Positions 26,273-34,075 of a stretch of DNA of 34,431 nucleotides are shown here, piece after piece. The position numbers were made by a program, and so were the translations under genes. The stretch covers positions 1 to 34,431 of the forward strand of contig JAJZFQ010000287.1 in the NCBI GenBank assembly GCA_021805275.1. The letters are read 5' to 3'. How positions within the stretch are numbered: position 1 is the first letter of the stretch; every line of letters starts with the position of its first letter. Below the pieces are notes generated by a model. That model was not told the DNA's origin. It saw only the letters and a list, made by a program, of their open reading frames with translations, and ran no database searches. Source of the stretch: Pseudomonadota bacterium (lineage in GTDB: Bacteria; Pseudomonadota; Gammaproteobacteria; Steroidobacterales; Steroidobacteraceae).

Positions 26273-27834
26273 GTCCGCGCGCCGGCGGGGTGTGCGCCGC
26301 CGCCGCGGTGACCCTCGCCTGCGCTGCCGTGCCGGCGCCGGCCGCGCCCGCCCGACACGGGCGGGCGCCGGTGACGTTCACGACCGCCCAGGACCATCGC
26401 AACATGATGGAGCAGCTGGGCATCGAGGCGCTGCGCCCGGGCGCGAGCGGCAATGAGAACTCGCCCCATCATGCCAACCACGATGAAGCCCTGGCCGATC
26501 CCTACGGTGCGCTGCCTGATGCGCTGCGGCTCGCGGACGGCCGCCCCGTCACCACGGCGCAGACCTGGTGGCAGGTCCGCCGCCCGCAACTCGTTGCCGC
26601 GTTCGAACACGACGTGTACGGCCGGATCCCGCGCGGCGTGCCCCAGGTCACCTGGAAGGTGGCGGCCCGTGGGCGCACCCGCCTCGGCGGATATCCGGTC
26701 ATCTACCGCCGTCTGATCGGCACCGTGGACAACAGCGCCTATCGGCCCCTCTCGGTGCACATCCCAGTGACGCTGGTGTTGCCCGCGCACGCGCATCATC
26801 CGGTACCGGTGCTCATCATGTTCACCTATGGCGCCCCTCCCGTGCCGCGCCGCGGGCCGGATCGCAAGCAGCTCGCGGCGCTCAATGCGCAACTGCGTGC
26901 CGTGCTCGCGCGCCACGATGCGCCCGCGCGTGCCGTGCTGCGGCAGGACCCGCATGCCGAGCTGATCTCCCGCTCGATGTTTTCCCCGCGCGCGCGCAAC
27001 GTCGATGGCGGTGCCCCGTCGATCGTGCAGTTGATCGCCGCCGGGTGGGGCTTTGCCTCGCTCGATCCGACGGCCGTCCAGGCCGACGACGGCGCCGGGC
27101 TTACGCGCGGGATCATCGGTCTGACCAACCACGGACGTCCGCGCTCACCGGGTCAGTGGGGCGCGCTGCGTGCCTGGGCCTGGGCGGCGAGCCAGGTGCT
27201 CGATGCGCTGCGCACCGACCCGGCGGTCGATGCGGCACACGTGGGCATCGAAGGCGTGTCGCGCTTCGGCAAGGCGGCACTGGTCGCGATGGCGTTCGAT
27301 CCTCGCTTCGCCATGGGCCTGATCGGCTCCTCCGGCAAGGGCGGGGCCACGCCGCTGCGGCGCCACTTCGGGGAGACCGTCGGTAACCTCGCCGGCGCCG
27401 GCGAATATCACTGGATGGCGGGGAATTTCCTGCGCTACGACGCCGCCCGTGCCGCGTTCGGCCCGCGCACGCCCGCGGATCTGCCGGTTGACGCCAACGA
27501 GTTGATCGCGCTGTGCGCGCCGCGGCTCGTGTTCATCAGCTACGGCATCCCCGCCATGGGCGATGCCCGCTGGCTCGATCAGCGCGGCAGTTTCATGGCG
27601 GCAGTCGCGGCGAGCGCCGTCTATCGGCTGCTCGGCGTCCCGGGGCTGCCGGTGCGCGGCAACGCACTCACCGCGCCGATGCCACCGGTCAACGTCGGAC
27701 TGCTCACCGGCCGGCTCGCCTGGCGCCAGGATGACGGCGGTCATACGGATGCGCCCAACATGAAATACTTCATCGCCTGGGTCGATCAGGCCATTCACTA
27801 CCACGCTGCGCAGCGCAGGGAACTCCCCCGATGA
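26269..27834 (+). CDS. Glucuronoyl esterase, CE15 family
   Basis: 521-residue exported alpha/beta hydrolase that cleaves ester links between glucuronic acid of xylan and lignin alcohols. A signal peptide spans about 1-26. CE15 blocks visible: FEHDVYGRIP, the nucleophile elbow GVSRFGKAAL (Ser331), GSSGKGG (353-359), VDANELIALCAPRLVFISYG and the catalytic His492 in DGGHTDAPNMK. At the place of the fungal acid Glu (23 residues after the Ser) there is Ser354, so the acid is probably Asp408 or another residue, as in some bacterial CE15 enzymes. ATGA overlaps on both sides tie it to its neighbours. Confidence 0.88.
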   Translation: MSPRAGGVCAAAAVTLACAAVPAPAAPARHGRAPVTFTTAQDHRNMMEQLGIEALRPGASGNENSPHHANHDEALADPYGALPDALRLADGRPVTTAQTWWQVRRPQLVAAFEHDVYGRIPRGVPQVTWKVAARGRTRLGGYPVIYRRLIGTVDNSAYRPLSVHIPVTLVLPAHAHHPVPVLIMFTYGAPPVPRRGPDRKQLAALNAQLRAVLARHDAPARAVLRQDPHAELISRSMFSPRARNVDGGAPSIVQLIAAGWGFASLDPTAVQADDGAGLTRGIIGLTNHGRPRSPGQWGALRAWAWAASQVLDALRTDPAVDAAHVGIEGVSRFGKAALVAMAFDPRFAMGLIGSSGKGGATPLRRHFGETVGNLAGAGEYHWMAGNFLRYDAARAAFGPRTPADLPVDANELIALCAPRLVFISYGIPAMGDARWLDQRGSFMAAVAASAVYRLLGVPGLPVRGNALTAPMPPVNVGLLTGRLAWRQDDGGHTDAPNMKYFIAWVDQAIHYHAAQRRELPR

Positions 27835-29303
27835 ACCGCACCCCGGCGACCCGCCGCCTCACCCGCACCCTCGGCCTGACACTCGCCGGCGGCCTGCTGC
27901 CGCTGGCCGCGCTCGCCGCACTCCCGCAGGTCCAGTTCACGCCCCTGCATGCGGATGGCATTTACCGCCTCGGCCAGACGGTCGGCTGGACGGTGACGGT
28001 GCCTGCGGGCGCACCGAACCCGCGCGGCCGCTTCGCCTATACGGTCAAACGCAACGATCTGGATGTCGTCAAGACCGGGAGCTTCTCGCTCGCCTCCGGC
28101 CACGCGACCCTGGCCCTGCGCTTCGATGCGCCGGCCATGCTCTACGTCACGGTCGACTACGAGCCGACCCCATCGGCGCTGTCGCGCGCGCAGTACCTCA
28201 CGTTGAACAGGAGCCTGAAGGCGCTCCTGAGCCAAGGCGATCCGGCGCTGCAACGGCTGTTGGCCCACTACCCGCACTTTCAGCCGCTCGCCCCGCCGTT
28301 CCCGTTCGGCGCCTACGCCGAGCACCGGGTCGCCACACTCGGCGCGGCGGTCGCCCCGACGCAACTGCGCGCATCGCTGCCGCCGCCGCGCAACTTCGAT
28401 GCCTTCTGGGCCCGCCAGCTCGCCGCGCTGCGACGCGTGCCGATGCACGTGAAGCTCACTCCTCTGCCGAGCGCCCAGGCCGGCGTGAAGCTGTTTCGCG
28501 TGCGCCTGAAGAGCCTCGGCTCCGACGTGCGCGGCTATTTGGCGATGCCGGCGCATGCCGGGCGCTTTCCGGCGCTCATCCTCTACCAGTGGGCCGGCGT
28601 CTATCCTCTGCACAGCGCGTGGGCGACCAATCGTGCCGCCGAGGGCTGGCTGGTGTTCGACGTCGATTCACACGACATCCCGCCGAGCCGCGGGACCGGT
28701 GTGGCACAGAACTATCCGGACCTCGGGGTGCACAGCCCGCAAACGTCGTATTTTCTCGGGATGTATCTGCGCGACACGCGAGCGCTTCAGTACATCCGCC
28801 ACAACCGGTGGTGGAACGGCCAGACGCTGGTCCTCACGGGCACCAGCATGGGTGGACAACAGAGCCTCGCCACGGCCGGACTGAACCCCGGGAAGGAAAC
28901 CGCGGTGATCGTCAATGAACCGTCGGGCGCGGACATGAACGGCCTGGCACACGGTCGCCGGCCGGGCTATCCGTTCTACGCAACGCAGGATCCCTCGGTG
29001 CTGCACACCGCGGCGTACTTCGACACGGTCAACTTCGCCCCGCACATCACCGCGCCGACCCTCATCGCCATGGGATTCATCGACACCACCGCGCCGCCGG
29101 CCGGACTGTGGACCGAGCTCGATGAGATCCCGGCAGCGAAGGAAGCGGTACCAATGATCGACTCGGCGCACAACAACATCACGCCCGACAAGCAGGAGGC
29201 GTGGCTGTCGCGTTCGGAGGAGCTGCTCGCGCAGCTCGCTCAGGGCGATCCGTTCGTGCCCAACCAGGCGCTCACCCGCCCGCAGACCGGCCGCGTACGC
29301 TGA
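27831..29303 (+). CDS. Acetyl xylan esterase, CE7/AXE1-like
   Basis: 490-residue exported alpha/beta hydrolase, probably removing acetyl groups from xylose units. A signal peptide spans about 1-30 (ALA-A). A beta-sandwich domain (about 30-125) precedes a CE7-like hydrolase domain (about 190-470) starting NFDAFWARQLAAL. The catalytic set is Ser339 in GTSMGGQQ, Asp418 in GFIDTTAPP and His447 in DSAHNN, with RGYLAMP and QWAG upstream as in cephalosporin-deacetylase/AXE1 proteins. Third gene of the esterase operon, sharing ATGA with the CE15 gene. It ends 16 nt from the convergent KDG kinase gene. Confidence 0.88.
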   Translation: MNRTPATRRLTRTLGLTLAGGLLPLAALAALPQVQFTPLHADGIYRLGQTVGWTVTVPAGAPNPRGRFAYTVKRNDLDVVKTGSFSLASGHATLALRFDAPAMLYVTVDYEPTPSALSRAQYLTLNRSLKALLSQGDPALQRLLAHYPHFQPLAPPFPFGAYAEHRVATLGAAVAPTQLRASLPPPRNFDAFWARQLAALRRVPMHVKLTPLPSAQAGVKLFRVRLKSLGSDVRGYLAMPAHAGRFPALILYQWAGVYPLHSAWATNRAAEGWLVFDVDSHDIPPSRGTGVAQNYPDLGVHSPQTSYFLGMYLRDTRALQYIRHNRWWNGQTLVLTGTSMGGQQSLATAGLNPGKETAVIVNEPSGADMNGLAHGRRPGYPFYATQDPSVLHTAAYFDTVNFAPHITAPTLIAMGFIDTTAPPAGLWTELDEIPAAKEAVPMIDSAHNNITPDKQEAWLSRSEELLAQLAQGDPFVPNQALTRPQTGRVR

Positions 29304-29319
29304 GGTGCGGCGCGGCGCC

Positions 29320-30345
29320 TCAGCGCACCAGCGCCGCGCCGCCGCGCAGCAGCGCTTCGAGTTCCTCGGCCGTGGCCTGGTTGAAGTCCGTGCCGAGCGA
29401 GTGCTTCAGACTCGCGGCGGCCGCTGCGAACTCGAGGGCGTGCTGCGGATCGAAGCCGCCGCGCACGCCGTAGAGCAGGCCGGCGGCAAAGGCATCGCCA
29501 CTGCCGATCCGCTCCACGATGCCGCGCAGTTCATGCGTGCGGGAGCGAAAATCCCCGTCCCGCGTCACACAGGCGGCCGACAGCGTCTGCTCGTCCGGGC
29601 CGCGCTCGAGCCGAAAGGTGCACGCCACCTGGCGCAAGTGCGCAAAGCGCTCGAACGCCGCGCGCGCGGTGCGCGCGTACGAATCCGCATCACTCGCCGT
29701 CGGCGCCGACTGCCCGAGCATCAACGCCAGGTCGAACTCGCTGGCAAAGAGCACCTCGGCGTGCGCGGCGATGCCCGCGAGCCGCGTGCCGGCCTGCGCG
29801 GCACGGCCCTGCCAGAGCGAGGGGCGGTAGTTGCAATCAAAGGACACTCCCAGTCCCCGGTCACGCGCGGCGCGGACCGCCGCGAGCAGCGCCTCGCCAG
29901 CCGCAGGACCGAGTGCTGCCGTGATGCCCGACACGTGCAGCCAGGCGCACCCCTCGAGCAACGTCGCCCAAGGCAGCTTGACGTCCAACGCGCGGCAGAA
30001 GGCCGAATCCTCGCGGTCGTACACCACCCGCGCCGGGCGCGCACCCGCGCCGCGCTCGAGGAAATACAGGCCCATGCGGCCCGCAGCACGGCGCACCGCG
30101 GTCGTATCCACCGCATGGCGGCGCAGCTCCGCCAGCGCTCGCTCACCGAGCGGGTTGTCCGGCAACACCGTGATCATCGCGCTCGGGGCCCCGAGGTGGG
30201 CCAGCCCGATCGCCACGTTCGCCTCCGCACCGCCGACGTAAACGCGCAGCTCATCGGCCTCGCTCAGGCGCTCCCCGCGCGCCGCCGCGAGCCGCAGCAG
30301 CATCTCCCCGAAACACGCGATCCGGCCCGGCTCACGCAGGGTCAA
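29320..30345 (-). CDS. kdgK: 2-keto-3-deoxygluconate kinase (PfkB family)
   Basis: 341-residue cytoplasmic PfkB-type kinase forming KDPG, the last uronate step before aldol cleavage. Visible: N-terminal FGEMLLRL, the glycine pair block YVGGAEANVAIGLAHLG, the KDG-kinase-like FDCNYRPSLW, and the anion-hole/base motif GSGDAFAAGLL (Asp284). Substrate is inferred from FDxNYRPxLW and from uxaC, uxuB and manD nearby; other sugar kinases of the family are possible. The start is TTG 30345, whose TGA overlap (TTGA) with a short upstream frame suggests coupling or a decayed upstream gene. No LacI-type operator was found close to it. Confidence 0.88.
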   Translation of the reverse strand: MTLREPGRIACFGEMLLRLAAARGERLSEADELRVYVGGAEANVAIGLAHLGAPSAMITVLPDNPLGERALAELRRHAVDTTAVRRAAGRMGLYFLERGAGARPARVVYDREDSAFCRALDVKLPWATLLEGCAWLHVSGITAALGPAAGEALLAAVRAARDRGLGVSFDCNYRPSLWQGRAAQAGTRLAGIAAHAEVLFASEFDLALMLGQSAPTASDADSYARTARAAFERFAHLRQVACTFRLERGPDEQTLSAACVTRDGDFRSRTHELRGIVERIGSGDAFAAGLLYGVRGGFDPQHALEFAAAAASLKHSLGTDFNQATAEELEALLRGGAALVR

Positions 30346-30731
30346 GACGCCGCCCCGAGCTGCGCAGGCAAGCGTTTGGTCAGCGAACCGATCACCTGCA
30401 CGCGCATGTTCTTCTGAATCCTCTCGGTGAGAGGACCGAGGATACCGCGCCGTTTCCCCGCAAGGTATGGGACCGGCTCCCGGCCGGTGCGGACCACCTC
30501 ATGCTCGAACCTCGCGCGCCACACGTCCCGGCGGCTCTTAGGCCGCCCATGCAGGGCACGTAGCGTGTGGGCCCGCGCCCCGCGCGCACGGCTTCACGGT
30601 CCGCTCCCCTGCAATTGAGCACCTGAAGTTCACTGACAGGTAGAGCGGCTCGGGCGACTCTATGGTCAACGGACGCGTGCGTATCATGCCTTCGGTCTTC
30701 GTGCGTGATCACCCTCGCGGCGGCGCTCGGG
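30346..30731. other. Gene-free stretch between kdgK and the cupin gene
   Basis: 386 nt with no recognisable gene. It holds a minus-strand frame of about 60 codons (30342-30524) ending at TTGA on the kdgK start, Arg-rich and without family resemblance, and two short hairpins: 30420-30434 (6-bp arms, 3-nt loop) and 30530-30547 (6-bp arms, 6-nt loop). The kdgK promoter should be here but no convincing one was found. Confidence 0.55.
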
Positions 30732-31751
30732 TCACCCGCCTCGCATCAAGCGCATGATGCGCGCCCGCAGGTGGCCGTAATTGTCCGGCTTCAGCGGTCC
30801 GAGCAGCCCGTGTTGCGCCGCGGGCAGATGGCGCAGCGGATGGCCTTCCGTGCGGAACACGAAGTGATCGAAGAACGCCCGCCACGCCTGCCGCTCGGCC
30901 GGCGGACGTTCGGCGATGCTGATCATCGCCAGCAGCAGGCTGGTGTAGGGCGCATCCGGGCCGGCGCTGAAGGCGTCCCACCAATGGTTGACCATGACGT
31001 TGAACGGCGCCACCGCCTCGACCTGATGCCACCACAGCTTCGGCAGGTACAGCGCATCCCCGGGCTCGAGCTCGGCCACCAGCGCCTCGGCGCGGATCTC
31101 CTCGAAACGCGGAAAGCGCTGCGGGTCGGCGCCGTCCGCCGAGGCCGCCAGGCTCACCGGCGGACCGGCCATGGTGTGATCGATGGGCCCCATGTAGAGC
31201 CGACCGATCTGCTCCGGAGCGAACAGCGTGAAGCGGCGCTTGCCGGCCACCACACAGGCGAGATTGTCGAAGGTGTCGTAGTGGCTCGAGACGTTGGAGC
31301 GGTGCCCGATCCAGATGCGCGCACCGGCGCTCTGTGGCAGCAGCGGCGTGGGATTGGCCGCCATGAATCCCGGCATGCACTGCGGAACCGGTACCGATCC
31401 GACGTAGAGCGTCGCGCTCTCAGGACGCTCGAGCGTCTCGATCATCTGCCCGATGGCATCGAGAAACCTCATCGGTCGCCGCTCGAAGTTGAATCCCTTC
31501 AGATCCGCGGTGTAGTAGTACTTGCCGGCGATCGCCGGATCGCCGACGAACGCCTCGACCTGCAGTCCGGTATCAAAAGTCGCCAAATACTGCTGCAGCT
31601 GCCGCGGCGAGAGGCGGGCGGCCTGCACGGCCGGCCACGCATCGATGAGTCCGCGCAGCACGACGGGCTGGCACGGTTGGAGAATGTCGCGATGGAACTG
31701 CTCCGGTCCGCTCAGCTCGCGGCCGTCGATCTCCCTCGGGGCGCGTGCCAT
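30732..31751 (-). CDS. JmjC-like cupin (cupin_8) Fe(II) oxygenase
   Basis: 339-residue cytoplasmic protein of the JmjC/FIH-like cupin group: 2-oxoglutarate- and Fe(II)-dependent oxygenases that often hydroxylate protein side chains. The iron triad is intact: His157 and Asp159 in SSHYDTFDN and His242 in LPKLWWHQVE. The N-terminus (PVVLRGLIDAWPAV, about 29-42) is the typical entry to the fold, and LEPGDALYLP precedes the last His. Last gene of the receptor-halogenase-SapC operon (27 nt after SapC). The substrate is unknown; a protein or the halogenase product are possible targets (inference). Confidence 0.85.
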   Translation of the reverse strand: MARAPREIDGRELSGPEQFHRDILQPCQPVVLRGLIDAWPAVQAARLSPRQLQQYLATFDTGLQVEAFVGDPAIAGKYYYTADLKGFNFERRPMRFLDAIGQMIETLERPESATLYVGSVPVPQCMPGFMAANPTPLLPQSAGARIWIGHRSNVSSHYDTFDNLACVVAGKRRFTLFAPEQIGRLYMGPIDHTMAGPPVSLAASADGADPQRFPRFEEIRAEALVAELEPGDALYLPKLWWHQVEAVAPFNVMVNHWWDAFSAGPDAPYTSLLLAMISIAERPPAERQAWRAFFDHFVFRTEGHPLRHLPAAQHGLLGPLKPDNYGHLRARIMRLMRGG

Positions 31752-31778
31752 GCGAAATCCCTCGACTCGGCCGCGCGC

Positions 31779-32516
31779 TCAGCGCGCCGCGGCGTCGGGT
31801 GCGGCGGCCAGCCCCGCGGTGTGCTCGAGCAGACGCGCGTTCTTCACTCGCGCCATCTCGCGCACCTGTTTCAGCGAGGCGATCATGAGCTGGATCAGCG
31901 TCAGGTAGCCACGCCGGAACAGCTCGACCACCACCGCATCGGGCAGCCTCGCGAGCGTGTCCTGATTGATGGTGTAGAGGCCCTCACACTGGCGCAGTGT
32001 GCCGTCCTCGAACTCCACCTCGATGTCGATCGGCTCGATCAACTCGAGCTCGAGCAGACGGGTGATGAAGATCCGGGTGCGCTCGATGCCGGGCACCAGG
32101 TCCTGAAAGGCCCAGATGATGCTCTGCAGGTAGCGGCTCGGCTCGCCCTGTGCACTGAACAGCGGCTTGCCCTCGCCGACGGCGACCCGCGGGTGATCCA
32201 GGTCGACGGCGAGCCCCGGGCCCTGGGCGTAAAAGGGCTCGCGCTGCAGGCTGAGCGGTCGGTAGAACTGCGCGTCGCGCTGCCAGTCGTGAAGGAACTG
32301 ATTCTCTCCCGCGACGAACCCAAGCATCGCACCGCAGAAGAACTGGCCGGTCTGCGCCTCTTTGCCGAACAGGATCGGATAGTGCACCAGCAGATGCGGG
32401 AATTCATTGACGATCACCTGCACGAAGTGCCGGTTGTCGCCATAGGCGGCCGAGGCGCGCGCGTCGATCTTCAGTTCGCGGTGCGCTTCTTTGCTGAGCG
32501 GTACGATGTTCGTCAT
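31779..32516 (-). CDS. SapC family protein
   Basis: 245-residue protein of the SapC family, named after an S-layer-associated Campylobacter protein; its biochemical role is not established. Family features: N-terminal IVPLSKEAHRELKI, FVQVIVNEFPHLLVHYPILF (about 31-50), the QREPFYAQG block, LDHPRVAVGEGKPLF and the C-terminal LIQLMIASLKQVREMARVKNARL. No signal peptide or membrane segment is seen. It starts 12 nt after the halogenase and is co-operonic with receptor and cupin, an association seen around TonB receptors in Xanthomonads, Caulobacter and Sphingomonads as I recall. Confidence 0.88.
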   Translation of the reverse strand: MTNIVPLSKEAHRELKIDARASAAYGDNRHFVQVIVNEFPHLLVHYPILFGKEAQTGQFFCGAMLGFVAGENQFLHDWQRDAQFYRPLSLQREPFYAQGPGLAVDLDHPRVAVGEGKPLFSAQGEPSRYLQSIIWAFQDLVPGIERTRIFITRLLELELIEPIDIEVEFEDGTLRQCEGLYTINQDTLARLPDAVVVELFRRGYLTLIQLMIASLKQVREMARVKNARLLEHTAGLAAAPDAAAR

Positions 32517-32527
32517 GGCGGCGGCAA

Positions 32528-34075
32528 TCAGATCGGCTGCAGGCCGTATTGGTGAATCTTATTCAAAAGCTCGCGGTTCGTCGGCAGCCGCATGCTCAGC
32601 TCGCCGATCATCTTCTCATTATCCTGCACGCAGCGCCGCGCGGTCGCAGCGGTATCGATGGTCTCCTCGGCAGCCACTTCGGTCTTGAACCCCATGCCGT
32701 AGAGCACGTACTGGTAGCTCGCCGCCGGGAATACCTCCTCCAGCCGATCGAACTCATCATAGAACCACGGCGACTGGTAGCGCCAGAGCGTCAAGAGTTC
32801 CCGCAGCCGCTCCGGCACGGTCGCCGGATCGCAGTTGTCGCGCCAGAATGCGGTGTCGGTGCGCCGGGTCAGCACATAGTGCAGCTTGAGAAAATCGATG
32901 ATGCGGCCCCAGCGATACATCGTGGTCTCGTTGAACCGCTTGGCCACGAGATCCATGACCTCGTGGCAGGCCGGCAGCTGCTCGGCGAGCAGCTTCGCCG
33001 ACAGCTCCACCAGCACGATGGCCGAGGACTCGAGCGGCTCGAGGAAGCCGCTCGAGAGGCCCACGGCCACGCAATTGTTCTTCCAAAACGTCTCGCGGTG
33101 TCCGGCATGGATCGGGATCTTGCGCACCGGCAGATCGCGGTGCCGAGGCCCGATGTAGCGCAGCAGCGTCTCGCGCGCGGCCTCCTCGCTGGTATGGCGG
33201 CTCGAGTACGCGTAGCCGACCCCGCGGCGCGTCGGCAGACAGATATCCCAGGTCCAGCCGGCCTCGTGGGCCGTGGAGATGGTCTGCGAGGCGAGCGGTG
33301 CATCGGGAGATTCGTACGGCACCTGCACCGCGAGCGCCGTATCGCAGAAGAGAACATCGCCGCACTCGCGAAAGCCGACCCCTAGGGTCTTGCCGATCAG
33401 AAGTGCCGAAAAGCCCGTGCAGTCGATGAACAGGTCACCCTCGATCTGTCCGGCCTGGCGGGTGATCAGGCTTTCGATGTTGCCGGATTCACTTTGCCGC
33501 ACCGACTCGACATCGGCCAGCACGTGACGGACACCGAGCGTCTCGCTGCAATGCCGTGCGAGAAACACGCCCAATTTGCCGGCATCGAGATGGTAGGCGT
33601 AATTGGCCGGCGCCCGATACTCGCCGTGCGCAATGGTCTTTGGCGCAAGCCCGGCATCGCACAGCCGGCCTTGCGGAGTCACGAAATCACAAAAGCTGAC
33701 GGGGCCGCCGGCCTGTAGCCAGTGCGGCACGAGGTTCACCCGACTGAAGCCCTGAGGAACCATGAGGGGGTGGTAGTAGGCATCGTCGGCCTCACCGGTG
33801 GTCCAGCCGACGAACTTCGCCCCCTGCTTGAACGCCGCATCGCATTCGCGAAACAGCGCGGTCTCCGAGACGCCCATCCGCTCCAGCGTCGAGCGCATCG
33901 TCGGCCACGTGCCCTCCCCCACGCCGATCGTCCGGATTTCCGGAGATTCGATCAGCGTGATCGAAAGGCCGCCCGCCTTCATCCGAGCTTGATGGCGGGC
34001 GGCGATGATGCCTGCGGTGAGCCAGCCAGCGGTTCCTCCGCCGACGATGACGACCGCCTTGACAGGCTTGTTCAC
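32528..34075 (-). CDS. Flavin-dependent tryptophan halogenase family protein (copy 3, variant motif)
   Basis: 515-residue FAD-dependent halogenase-family protein, clearly divergent from copies 1 and 2. FAD motif GGGTAG (12-17), GVGEGTWP (51-58), the presumed catalytic lysine (Lys83 in DAAFKQGAKF), FLEPLES and the C-terminal LPTNRELL are present. The usual WxWxIP is WTWDIC here (274-279), with Cys279 in place of Pro. The start is GTG 34075, placed directly after the receptor stop TAG with no gap; an in-frame stop just before it excludes a longer protein. Translation is therefore likely coupled to the receptor. Whether it halogenates is uncertain. Confidence 0.87.
   Translation of the reverse strand: MNKPVKAVVIVGGGTAGWLTAGIIAARHQARMKAGGLSITLIESPEIRTIGVGEGTWPTMRSTLERMGVSETALFRECDAAFKQGAKFVGWTTGEADDAYYHPLMVPQGFSRVNLVPHWLQAGGPVSFCDFVTPQGRLCDAGLAPKTIAHGEYRAPANYAYHLDAGKLGVFLARHCSETLGVRHVLADVESVRQSESGNIESLITRQAGQIEGDLFIDCTGFSALLIGKTLGVGFRECGDVLFCDTALAVQVPYESPDAPLASQTISTAHEAGWTWDICLPTRRGVGYAYSSRHTSEEAARETLLRYIGPRHRDLPVRKIPIHAGHRETFWKNNCVAVGLSSGFLEPLESSAIVLVELSAKLLAEQLPACHEVMDLVAKRFNETTMYRWGRIIDFLKLHYVLTRRTDTAFWRDNCDPATVPERLRELLTLWRYQSPWFYDEFDRLEEVFPAASYQYVLYGMGFKTEVAAEETIDTAATARRCVQDNEKMIGELSMRLPTNRELLNKIHQYGLQPI

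Noticed and set aside
29140..29153. Operator-like sequence ending GCGGTACCA inside the acetyl xylan esterase gene
   Set aside because: It matches 12 of 14 positions but is deep in coding sequence encoding a normal protein stretch; probably chance.
30420..30434. Hairpin with 6-bp arms as terminator of the cupin operon
   Set aside because: It lies 300 nt past the cupin stop, is short, and has no U-run.
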